Source: Thermoprotei archaeon (GTDB lineage: Archaea > Thermoproteota > Thermoprotei_A > Sulfolobales > Ignisphaeraceae). Taken from it: DNA of 6,297 bases. The translations under genes and the position numbers were made by a program. Under the pieces are notes generated by a model, which saw only the letters and a list, made by a program, of their open reading frames with translations, was not told the origin of the DNA and ran no database searches. Positions 1 to 5,393 of the stretch are shown here, one piece after another. The first letter of the stretch is position 1, and each line of letters begins with the position of its first letter. Location: assembly GCA_003661905.1 (NCBI GenBank), contig QMXA01000064.1, positions 1-6,297 of the forward strand, read 5' to 3'.

Positions 1-444
1 CCTATCTTAGTATCAGATATTAAAGCTGCAAAGAACATAGCTTATGTTGATTCTGTAGCAGAGAAGGTTATGAAGCATTTCTGGCCAGGTCCATTAACTA
101 TAGTTCTTAAGGCTAAACCCATTCTGCCCACTATAGTTACTTTAGGTAGCAGCAAAGTTGGGATTAGAATGCCTAACCATGTAATACCAATACTATTAGC
201 AAAAGGTATTGGAGGAATCATTATAGGTACAAGCGCTAACATAACAGGACGCCTAGCACCACGAACTGCTCAAGAAGCAGTAAATCAACTAAGGAGCAAG
301 GGTATTGACTTAGTATTAGATTCAGGACCTACACCAGGTGGTATTCCATCAACCGTAATCGATATAACACATAAACCACTTACTCTCATAAGAAAAGGCC
401 CAGTAGATATAGAAGATGTAGCGAAGGTAATTGAAGGTTATTAG
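1..444 (+). CDS. tsaC: YrdC/Sua5-family threonylcarbamoyl-AMP synthase, 5'-truncated by window edge
   Basis: The open frame runs in from base 1 and stops with TAG at 442-444, giving 147 visible residues. About the first quarter to third of the protein should lie upstream. Family-typical segments are seen in order: PILVSDI followed by a helix, FWPGPLTIVLK (codons near 79-111), VGIRMPNH, GTSANITG (near 226-249), and a C-terminal STVIDI followed by IRKGP. These match the YrdC fold, which makes threonylcarbamoyl-AMP from Thr, bicarbonate and ATP for the t6A modification of ANN-decoding tRNAs in the cytoplasm. The protein ends soon after the YrdC core, so it is the single-domain form without the C-terminal Sua5 domain found in some archaeal homologues. 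The first Met inside the window (base 70) is internal and is not the start. Nothing looks broken. Confidence in the family is high, and moderate for the symbol. Confidence 0.9.
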   Translation, partial: PILVSDIKAAKNIAYVDSVAEKVMKHFWPGPLTIVLKAKPILPTIVTLGSSKVGIRMPNHVIPILLAKGIGGIIIGTSANITGRLAPRTAQEAVNQLRSKGIDLVLDSGPTPGGIPSTVIDITHKPLTLIRKGPVDIEDVAKVIEGY

Positions 445-508
445 CTTCCACTACATATCATTAGGCTCATCTATAGAATATGTATAGCTTTGGAGAATAT
501 GTTGCTTA

Positions 509-523
509 AGAGCTTATAGCTCT
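509..523 (+). promoter_or_regulatory. Probable TATA region of the DUF72 gene, inside a 6-3-6 inverted repeat
   Basis: The sequence AGAGCT-TAT-AGCTCT is a perfect inverted repeat with a 3-nt centre. The CTTATAG core is centred about 24 nt before the ATG at 540, where an archaeal TATA box would sit if the transcript were leaderless. No GGTG-type ribosome site precedes the ATG, which fits leaderless translation. Whether the symmetry is an operator or chance is unknown. Confidence 0.4.
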
Positions 524-539
524 AATAAGATATCTCAAT

Positions 540-1256
540 ATGGTAGAGCCCTTGAAGATCTTTGTTGGGACTTCTGGTTGGAGTTATGATTGGAATCCTA
601 ATGGTTTTAAGTGGTACTCACAATACTCTGGTCTTAATGCTGTAGAACTTAATTCTAGTTTCTATAGACTACCCTTTATCACTATGGTTAGGAGTTGGGC
701 TAGGAATTCCAAGGATATGCGTTGGAGTATTAAGGTACATAGAGTAATTACTCATACATATATGCTTAAAGAACCTAGAGCTCATGAGTTCTTCCGCAAA
801 TTCCTAGCAGTATTCGAACCTTTAGAGAGATTAGGTATAGTTGATTTCTATCTATTTCAATTACCACCGAGATTCGTAGCTAGTGAGAATAATTGGGAAA
901 GAATAGTTTCTATAGTTTCAAAATATGATTTGGGGTGGAGAGCTGCAGTTGAGTGGAGACATGAATCATGGTTTAAAGAGGAGTGGATTGATAAAGCTAA
1001 AGAGATAGGAATCACTGTAGTATCTGTTGATGCACCAAACTTCTTATTCTATGCTAGAAGCAGCCCATATACATATATAAGGATGCATGGTAGAACGGCG
1101 TGGTATACTCATTACTACACCGATCAAGAACTTCAAGAAGTTGCACTAAAGATTAAAGACCTAGGGGGTGAAGCTACCTATGTATTCTTCAACAATAACC
1201 ATGACATGTTAGAGAATGCTAGGAGAATGTTCTCAATCCTTAAGGAAACGCTATGA
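540..1256 (+). CDS. DUF72 (YecE-like) TIM-barrel-fold protein
   Basis: This 238-residue protein is of normal length for compact archaeal DUF72 members. Family landmarks are the N-terminal strand and loop KIFVGTSGWSY (6-16), the VELNSSFYRLP block (35-45), SIKVHRVITH (63-72, with K65 and H72), a C-terminal RMHGR (181-185), and the FFNNN strand end (216-220) followed by a helix containing N226. The family has a TIM-barrel-like fold and no firmly established reaction, so no substrate is assigned. There is no signal peptide or membrane segment, so it should be cytosolic. The ATG at 540 sits directly before the conserved first strand, and a TATA-like box lies at the right distance for a leaderless message. 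It lies 95 bp after the YrdC gene in the same direction but appears to have its own promoter. It looks intact. Confidence 0.88.
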   Translation: MVEPLKIFVGTSGWSYDWNPNGFKWYSQYSGLNAVELNSSFYRLPFITMVRSWARNSKDMRWSIKVHRVITHTYMLKEPRAHEFFRKFLAVFEPLERLGIVDFYLFQLPPRFVASENNWERIVSIVSKYDLGWRAAVEWRHESWFKEEWIDKAKEIGITVVSVDAPNFLFYARSSPYTYIRMHGRTAWYTHYYTDQELQEVALKIKDLGGEATYVFFNNNHDMLENARRMFSILKETL

Positions 1257-1450
1257 ATGCTCTACATCTATAGAGAAACCTCTTGGATATTGTAAAGTAC
1301 CTAAGATGGTATTCAGAGCTTAAATTAAGTATCGAGAAAGAATCTTTACATAATGAATACTCATGATCTATATAGAGCTGAGTGTATTGGCCATATATAT
1401 GGGAGAATTCGCAAAATAGGTCACATATACATAAATTTACGGTGAAAAGT

Positions 1451-1714
1451 ATGCAGTAAAAGTAAAGCTTAGAAAGATCTATGCATAGTAATAAATCAAT
1501 TGATACTAATGCCCTTTAGTTCAAGGTTTGGAATAGAGAATCATAATTCCCCACTCCTAGAGGACGTGCTAAGTCATTGAGCCTCTGACTCCTACCTGCA
1601 ACACATACCATTGAATGGAGTAGTTGGAGATTCTTAAGGAATTATATCTTATTCCTGATACATTAGAGACGAGTATTCTTATTAATGGTAGAGTTGTAGG
1701 ACCTGATTTCATGT
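1451..1714 (+). pseudogene. Possible frame-broken MoaD/ThiS-like sulfur-carrier relic
   Basis: A GGTGA ribosome-site-like motif lies about 6 nt before ATG 1451, but that frame reads Met-Gln-stop. A shift gives VKVKLRKIYA (from 1456), which resembles the first strand of MoaD/ThiS proteins. Further on, 1624-1714 reads LEILKELYLIPDT, then SILINGRVVGPDF, then stop. This is the helix plus strand and 'NGR-V' turn typical of the ubiquitin-fold carriers MoaD and ThiS. An in-frame stop (1621-1623) precedes it, and the expected C-terminal Gly-Gly tail is missing. The spacer between the two parts (about 56 codons) is longer than usual and is interrupted. If real, this is a dead gene for molybdopterin or thiamine sulfur transfer. 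The resemblance is short and was judged by eye, so chance is a real alternative. Confidence 0.27.
1572..1590 (+). other. Small potential hairpin in a G+C-richer patch
   Basis: AGTCA (1572-1576) can pair with TGACT (1586-1590) around a 9-nt loop. AGAGG (1559-1563) can pair with CCTCT (1582-1586). The two pairings interleave, so they are alternatives or a pseudoknot sharing one base. The surrounding 63 bases (1548-1610) count to about half G+C, clearly above the flanks. No known RNA family was recognised, and stems of 5 bp are weak evidence. Confidence 0.2.
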
Positions 1715-1720
1715 AATGCC

Positions 1721-1891
1721 ATGATATCTCATGTAGAGGAAGAAGTTCTCATAAATGATAAGCTCGGTGAAGAAATCATTGATCTGAGCTTTTGCGAATG
1801 GAAATTTGTGAATGAATCTTCAAATGTCATTATGGAGGATAGAAGCACTCCAATATTGGTAATTAAAAATGAATTGGTTAAAAGATATTAG
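1721..1891 (+). CDS. Unrecognised 56-codon open frame, small protein or gene remnant
   Basis: This frame runs from ATG 1721 to TAG 1889-1891 and is open upstream only to the stop at 1697-1699. The product is acidic and protein-like in composition: an N-terminal SHVEEEVLIND segment, then LGEEIIDLSFCEWKFV (about 15-30), then MEDRSTPILVIKNELVKRY at the C-terminus (38-56), suggesting alternating strand and helix. No membrane segment or signal peptide is seen. No clear ribosome site precedes the ATG, and no good TATA box is placed at 25-30 nt. The start overlaps the end of the possible MoaD/ThiS-like relic in a different frame. I do not recognise the family. It may be the C-terminal remnant of the same decayed gene, an independent small gene, or a chance open frame. 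Confidence 0.28.
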   Translation: MISHVEEEVLINDKLGEEIIDLSFCEWKFVNESSNVIMEDRSTPILVIKNELVKRY

Positions 1892-1913
1892 TAGATACGA
1901 ATTCTACATGTTC

Positions 1914-1918
1914 AAAAA
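1914..1918 (-). terminator. Possible T-run terminator of lrp
   Basis: On the minus strand five T residues follow the lrp stop codon (1927-1929) by 8 nt. Archaeal transcription often ends at short T-runs without a hairpin. The run is short, so this is only suggestive. Confidence 0.3.
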
Positions 1919-1926
1919 TATATTGG

Positions 1927-2400
1927 TTACATTGTTATAGCTCTACCTATATGGGGGCTATCTTTTACAATTCTAAATACTATGCTAGTAACTGATCTCT
2001 TAATATATGGAAGTTTCAGCATTCTCTTTATGAATTTATCAAGCTCACTTACATCTCTAAATACAGATATTATTGCTACATCATACTCTCCAGTAATATC
2101 ATATACAGCTCTTACATTGGGTTCTGCAGCTAATTTTGCTTCAATCTCCTCTATATGTGCTCCATCAACTTGGAGAAGGGTTAGAGCTGTTATTTGGTAT
2201 CCTAATGATTTATAATCTATTAGAGTTACGTAGCCCTTGATAATACCTAATTCCTCAAGTCTTTTGAGTCTAGTAAGTATAGTAGATGGTGCTTTACCTA
2301 TTTTCCTAGCTAATTCCCTTATACCTATTCTTGCATTATTTTTTAACTCATTGATTATTCTGATATCCACATCATCTAGTACTTTGTACTTAGTTGTCAA
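1927..2400 (-). CDS. Lrp/AsnC-family transcriptional regulator
   Basis: This protein has 157 residues, a usual length for the family. Residues 8-55 form the winged helix-turn-helix, beginning with LDDVDIRIINELKNNAR and with the recognition helix around 37-50 (APSTILTRLKRLEEL), followed by LGIIKGY. Residues about 70-148 are the RAM effector-binding domain, with the expected TGEYD turn at 103-107 and a closing IVFRIVKDS strand. Such proteins bind DNA as dimers or octamers and often sense amino acids. The start is TTG at 2400. Upstream the frame closes at TAA (2413-2415), and no earlier ATG or GTG lies between, so the TTG is the first possible start. The gene faces away from glutamine synthetase and shares its promoter region, so it probably regulates itself and glnA. 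It appears complete. The effector is unknown. Confidence 0.92.
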   Translation of the reverse strand: MTTKYKVLDDVDIRIINELKNNARIGIRELARKIGKAPSTILTRLKRLEELGIIKGYVTLIDYKSLGYQITALTLLQVDGAHIEEIEAKLAAEPNVRAVYDITGEYDVAIISVFRDVSELDKFIKRMLKLPYIKRSVTSIVFRIVKDSPHIGRAITM

Positions 2401-2413
2401 CGTTACACCACGT

Positions 2414-2422
2414 TACTGTTCA
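2414..2422 (+). promoter_or_regulatory. Candidate Lrp operator, lrp-proximal copy (TACTGTTCA)
   Basis: TACTGTTCA lies between the lrp TATA-like box and its TTG start, 13 bp before the codon. It is the exact reverse complement of TGAACAGTA at 2517-2525 on the glnA side. A protein bound here would overlap the lrp transcription start, as expected for autorepression. Binding by the neighbouring Lrp is inferred from position and repetition only. Confidence 0.45.
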
Positions 2423-2425
2423 ACC

Positions 2426-2434
2426 ATTTAAATT
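2426..2434 (-). promoter_or_regulatory. TATA-like box of lrp
   Basis: Read on the minus strand, AATTTAAAT is centred about 29 nt before the TTG start at 2400. That places the transcription start within a few bases of the start codon, so lrp is probably leaderless or nearly so. A GTGGTG motif lies just upstream of the TTG and could help initiation if the leader is longer. Confidence 0.5.
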
Positions 2435-2456
2435 CCTCTACACTCACAAATTTAAC

Positions 2457-2465
2457 TATTGTTCA
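2457..2465 (+). promoter_or_regulatory. Third copy of the candidate operator half-site (TATTGTTCA)
   Basis: TATTGTTCA matches the lrp-proximal TACTGTTCA at 8 of 9 positions in the same orientation. The TGTTCA cores start 43 bp apart, close to four helical turns. A further bare TGTTCA core occurs at 2493-2498, another 33 bp on. The first three bases of that copy do not match. Confidence 0.35.
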
Positions 2466-2484
2466 GGTATTACGTAGATAGTGT

Positions 2485-2502
2485 TTTTCATATGTTCATA
2501 TC
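2485..2502 (+). promoter_or_regulatory. Weak TATA-like region of glutamine synthetase
   Basis: Two overlapping TTCATAT-type motifs (around 2487-2494 and 2495-2502) are the best TATA candidates for glnA. They would put the transcription start at roughly 2515-2525, giving a short leader that could include the AGGTG ribosome site. The match is poor, as might be expected of a promoter that needs an activator. The bare TGTTCA at 2493-2498 falls inside it. Confidence 0.3.
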
Positions 2503-2511
2503 AGAGACTAG

Positions 2512-2525
2512 TACTGTGAACAGTA
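2512..2525 (+). promoter_or_regulatory. Palindromic candidate operator, glnA-proximal (TACTGT-GA-ACAGTA)
   Basis: This is a perfect 6-2-6 palindrome lying at the predicted glnA transcription start. It ends 15 bp before the ATG at 2541. Its right side, TGAACAGTA, is the exact inverted copy of the lrp-proximal site. Dyad sites of about 13-15 bp are typical for Lrp/AsnC proteins. Position over the start site suggests repression of glnA, but this is inference. Confidence 0.5.
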
Positions 2526-2526
2526 T

Positions 2527-2531
2527 AGGTG
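2527..2531 (+). promoter_or_regulatory. Ribosome binding site that favours the ATG start of glnA
   Basis: AGGTG lies 9 nt before ATG 2541. The same bases contain the GTG at 2529 that would start a four-residue-longer protein. Using AGGTG as ribosome site and ATG as start is the more economical reading. Confidence 0.55.
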
Positions 2532-2540
2532 TTTAGCAAG

Positions 2541-3890
2541 ATGGATCCACAGAGCAATGTGCGATGGGTTGAACTTCACTATACAGATGTTACTGGATTA
2601 CTTCATTCAGTCTTCATAAGATACTCTCAATATTCCAAGAATCAGAAAATAGGTTTTGGTAAAGTTGATGGTTCTTCAGTAGGATTTACAGAAATACATG
2701 AAAGTGATCTTAGACTAATTCCTGATGATTCAACATTCAGAATCTTACCTTGGGATTCTCAGAGAGCGAGAGCTATATGTGATGTGTATGAAGCTAATAA
2801 GAGATTAGATAAAGATCCTAGGTTCATAGCTGAAAAAGCAGATATGTATGTGAGTAATGAGGGATTTAAAGTCAAGCTAGGTGTTGAAATGGAGTTCTTT
2901 CTATTTAAATCTATGAAATTTGAAGTTGCACCATATAAGCAAGTACTAAGCATTGAATCAGATGAAGCACCACCCTATGGAGTTATAAAGATGAAGGGAG
3001 GTTATCACATTACTGAGCCATTAGATACAGTTACTAAGTTCAGACTAGAAGTTGCTAACATATTAATAAATGAATTCAATGTAAATGTTACAAGTCACCA
3101 CCATGAAGTTGCTTCAGCTGCTCAAATTGAAATATCGGTAACTAATAATGGTGCGAAGCTCTTGGGAGATGATATACAGACTCTTAAGTATGTATCAAGA
3201 ATAATAGCATCTAACCATGGAATGATAGCTAACTTCATGCCTAAACCAATTGCAGGAGATAATGGTTCAGGAATGCACATACATGTTAGTTTATGGAGTA
3301 ATGGTCAGAATCTCTTCTTTGATCCTGACGATAGATATGCTCATATTAGTCAATTAGCTCGATACTTCATAGGAGGCTTAATAGAGCATGGAAGAGCATT
3401 AAGTGCATTAGTTGCTCCTACAACAAATTCCTATAAAAGACTCATACCAGGATTCGAAGCACCTGTCTATCTAGTTTGGTCAAAAGCAAATAGATCTGCT
3501 GCAATTAGAATACCAGCTTACTACAATAATAACCCACTAACTCATAGAATTGAGTTCAGACCACCAGATCCCTCAGCAAATCCCTACTTAGCATTAGCAG
3601 CAATAATAATGGCGGGTCTAGATGGTATTAAGAAGAAGATAGATCCTGGAGATCCTATAAATACTAATGTGTATGAGCTATCTGAAAGAGCTATAAAGGA
3701 GATGAAGATAAAGACTCTACCTCCCTCTCTTAGTGAAGCATTACTAGAGCTAGAGTCAGATTACGAATTCCTCAAACCAGTATTTACTGAATCAGCTATA
3801 CAGCACTTCATAGAGCTAAAGAGAAAAGAGATTAAATTCCTTAATCAATATCCTACACCAGCCGAGTTCATGTATTACTTTATGCTATAA
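2541..3890 (+). CDS. glnA: Glutamine synthetase, type I (alpha-like)
   Basis: This cytosolic enzyme makes glutamine from glutamate, ammonia and ATP, the main route of ammonium assimilation. From ATG 2541 it has 449 residues, normal for the shorter GSI-alpha class. The beta-grasp N-domain includes KVDGSS (41-46, D43 for ammonium). Metal and substrate residues are all present: E116 and E118 (GVEMEFF), E189 (HHHEVA), E197, the NGSGMHIH block (241-248, H246), R300 and the flap Glu E306 (NSYKRLIPGFEAP), R318 (NRSAAIR), E338 and R340 (RIEFRPPDPSANPYLA). No Tyr-adenylylation segment of the NLYDLP type is seen. One mild change is Ala194 where the E. coli sequence has Gly (HHHEVASAAQ versus ...TAGQ). 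It is divergent from an Lrp regulator and about 100 bp ahead of a hydroxyacid dehydrogenase operon. GTG 2529 is an alternative start. Confidence 0.96.
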   Translation: MDPQSNVRWVELHYTDVTGLLHSVFIRYSQYSKNQKIGFGKVDGSSVGFTEIHESDLRLIPDDSTFRILPWDSQRARAICDVYEANKRLDKDPRFIAEKADMYVSNEGFKVKLGVEMEFFLFKSMKFEVAPYKQVLSIESDEAPPYGVIKMKGGYHITEPLDTVTKFRLEVANILINEFNVNVTSHHHEVASAAQIEISVTNNGAKLLGDDIQTLKYVSRIIASNHGMIANFMPKPIAGDNGSGMHIHVSLWSNGQNLFFDPDDRYAHISQLARYFIGGLIEHGRALSALVAPTTNSYKRLIPGFEAPVYLVWSKANRSAAIRIPAYYNNNPLTHRIEFRPPDPSANPYLALAAIIMAGLDGIKKKIDPGDPINTNVYELSERAIKEMKIKTLPPSLSEALLELESDYEFLKPVFTESAIQHFIELKRKEIKFLNQYPTPAEFMYYFML

Positions 3891-3948
3891 TATTACTAGC
3901 TAATTCTTACCATTTATTATTGAAGTCTCTGCTTTTAAGTTATGGTAT

Positions 3949-3957
3949 TTTATAAAT
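3949..3957 (+). promoter_or_regulatory. TATA box of the FAD-dehydrogenase operon
   Basis: TTTATAAAT is a strong archaeal TATA match. Its centre is about 35 nt before the GTG at 3988, which would give a leader of roughly 8-10 nt. It lies in the 97-bp gap after glnA, so the dehydrogenase genes probably have their own promoter and are not read only from glnA. Confidence 0.6.
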
Positions 3958-3987
3958 TCTTGATTTAAATTAGGTAAGGGTAATTGT

Positions 3988-5388
3988 GTGTCTGCGGATA
4001 GTGTTCGCATTAAAGAAGCTTTAAAGATACTTAGAGATGTTTTAGGACAAGATAAAGTTATTGATGAGGAGGAGGAGTTATATGTATATGGATTTGATGC
4101 AACACCTCTTTACTTCAGCAAACCCTATGCTGTTGTAAGAGTATTTAGTATTAATGATGTTGTAGAAGTGTTGAAAATAGCACATGATTATCGAATACCT
4201 ATAATCCCTAGAGGTCATGGAACTAGTTTAACGGGTGCTGTAGTACCTATATCTGGAGGTATAGTTGTAGATCTAAGTCCAATGACTAAGATTGAGATAA
4301 AACCAGAGGATGGAGTAGTAGAAGCAGAAGCTGGAGCTACTGTTGCTGAAGTTGATTTAGAATGTAATAAGTATGGTTTCTTTCTTCCACCAGATCCAGC
4401 TAGTGCAGAGGTAGCAACAATAGGTGGTGCAATTGCTGAAGACTCAGGAGGTATGAGGGGTGCTAGATATGGCACTTTTAGAAACTGGGTATTAGCACTA
4501 GATGTTGTAATACCTGGAGGTAAGTTATTAAAACTTGGTGCTCCAGTATATAAGAAGCGCATGGGCTATGACCTAATGCAATTATTTATTGGAAGCGAAG
4601 GAACTCTAGGTATAATAATCAAGGCAGTTCTCAAAATAATCCCACTTCCAGAAAACATAGCTAGGTTCTTAGTATTCTTCGATGATATGGAAAATGCTAT
4701 TAATACATTGAAGGATATGAGATTTTCAAAAATAAACCCATTAACAGCAGAATTCATGGACTTGGAGACTATACAGAATATAAATGAAGTGTTTAAGCTA
4801 GGATTACCTGAGCATGGAATATCACTTCTAATAGATATTGATGGGTATTCCGATTCATTAACTAAAATATCTGAAAGAGTATTAAAGATACTCAAAGAAA
4901 ATGGTGCAGTAGAAATTATCCATGCTAGAAATGAAGAGGAAGCTAAAACACTCTATGCAGCTCGAAGAGCTGCATACCCTGCAATAGCTAGACGCTATAA
5001 GATAGTATTTGCAGAGGACATAACAGTTCCTCTCTCTAAAATTCTACAAACATTCAAGGAAGTTAAGAACATTGAAAAGAAGTATGGTGTTAACATACCA
5101 ACTTTCGGTCACATAGGTGATGGTAATTTACATCCTAATATTTGCATAGAGGAGAGAGATACTGAAGCTATAACTAGAGCTAAAGAAATTTTTGAAGAAA
5201 TATGTGAAGTAGCTATAAGAATTGGAGGTGTAGTATCAGGTGAACACGGTATAGGTATTCAAAAGCTTACAACATTCAAGAGGATGTTAGAGGTCCATAA
5301 TAATCTAGAACTTCTAGAATATATGAGGAAAATAAAGCAGATTTTCGATCCACATAATATTATGAATCCAGGCAAGATACTAGGTTAA
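3988..5388 (+). CDS. FAD-linked 2-hydroxyacid dehydrogenase (GlcD / D-lactate dehydrogenase family)
   Basis: This flavoprotein of 466 residues is full length for the family and oxidises a 2-hydroxyacid to a 2-oxoacid. The N-terminal PCMH FAD-binding domain shows PRGHGTSLTG (74-83), PPDPAS (134-139), TIGGAIAEDSGG (144-155), ARYGT (159-163) and GYDLMQLFIGSEGTLGI (193-209). The C-terminal FAD-oxidase domain carries H375 and H382 (HIGDGNLH) and E419-H420 (SGEHGIG), the metal and active-site set of this family. It closes with FDPHNIMNPGKIL. There is no signal peptide or membrane segment. The start is GTG 3988; no ATG fits the conserved N-terminus better. The next gene, a GlcF/HdrD-like Fe-S protein, follows after five bases, so the pair should form one complex. 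D-lactate, glycolate and D-2-hydroxyglutarate are all possible substrates. Family confidence is high, and substrate confidence is low. Confidence 0.93.
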   Translation: MSADSVRIKEALKILRDVLGQDKVIDEEEELYVYGFDATPLYFSKPYAVVRVFSINDVVEVLKIAHDYRIPIIPRGHGTSLTGAVVPISGGIVVDLSPMTKIEIKPEDGVVEAEAGATVAEVDLECNKYGFFLPPDPASAEVATIGGAIAEDSGGMRGARYGTFRNWVLALDVVIPGGKLLKLGAPVYKKRMGYDLMQLFIGSEGTLGIIIKAVLKIIPLPENIARFLVFFDDMENAINTLKDMRFSKINPLTAEFMDLETIQNINEVFKLGLPEHGISLLIDIDGYSDSLTKISERVLKILKENGAVEIIHARNEEEAKTLYAARRAAYPAIARRYKIVFAEDITVPLSKILQTFKEVKNIEKKYGVNIPTFGHIGDGNLHPNICIEERDTEAITRAKEIFEEICEVAIRIGGVVSGEHGIGIQKLTTFKRMLEVHNNLELLEYMRKIKQIFDPHNIMNPGKILG

Positions 5389-5393
5389 GAACC

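Larger units (their letters stand above)
1257..1926. other. 670-bp gap without a convincing intact gene
   Basis: Stops are frequent in all plus frames and no known RNA gene (tRNA, 5S, SRP RNA, RNase P RNA) was recognised. From left to right it holds an A+T-rich stretch with TATA-like motifs (about 1388-1440); GGTGA (1441-1445 region) just before an ATG at 1451 whose frame stops after two codons; a G+C-richer patch (about 1548-1610); coding-like fragments in different plus frames (1451-1714); and a 56-codon open frame (1721-1891). It ends with a short A-run at 1914-1918, which is a T-run on the minus strand and could end lrp transcription. The mixture reads best as gene decay, but this is inference. 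Confidence 0.5.

Noticed and set aside
42..242. 66-residue minus-strand frame within the YrdC/Sua5-family gene
   Set aside because: It is antisense to conserved YrdC motifs and has no promoter or homology signal.
468..1274. 10-bp direct repeat CATCTATAGA at 468-477 and 1265-1274, flanking the DUF72 gene
   Set aside because: The repeat contains the self-complementary TCTATAGA and is made of common A+T-rich words. There are no other mobile-element signs, so it is too short to call an insertion footprint.
1516..1611. 31-codon minus-strand frame in the gap, reading RSQRLNDLARPLG in its middle
   Set aside because: It looks somewhat protein-like but is very short, has no ribosome site or TATA box that I can see, and overlaps the G+C-richer patch, which may alone explain the composition.
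1257..1926. tRNA, C/D-box sRNA or CRISPR repeats in the long gap
   Set aside because: No cloverleaf, no paired RTGATGA and CTGA boxes at suitable spacing, and no regularly spaced repeats were found on either strand.
1982..2431. Two plus-strand frames (1982-2215 and 2237-2431) antisense to lrp
   Set aside because: Both mirror the Lrp coding sequence, whose domain motifs are clear. They show a Ser/Ile/Leu-rich pseudo-hydrophobic composition typical of antisense translation.
2759..2953. 64-residue minus-strand frame within glutamine synthetase
   Set aside because: It is antisense to the conserved N-terminal part of glnA with nothing to support expression.
4215..4562. 115-residue open frame on the minus strand inside the FAD-dehydrogenase gene
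   Set aside because: It lies wholly antisense to a strongly conserved coding region, has low-complexity Pro/Ser/Ala-rich composition and shows no family motif.
4566..4895. 109-residue minus-strand frame inside the FAD-dehydrogenase gene
   Set aside because: It is an antisense shadow with no motif, and no ribosome site supports it.
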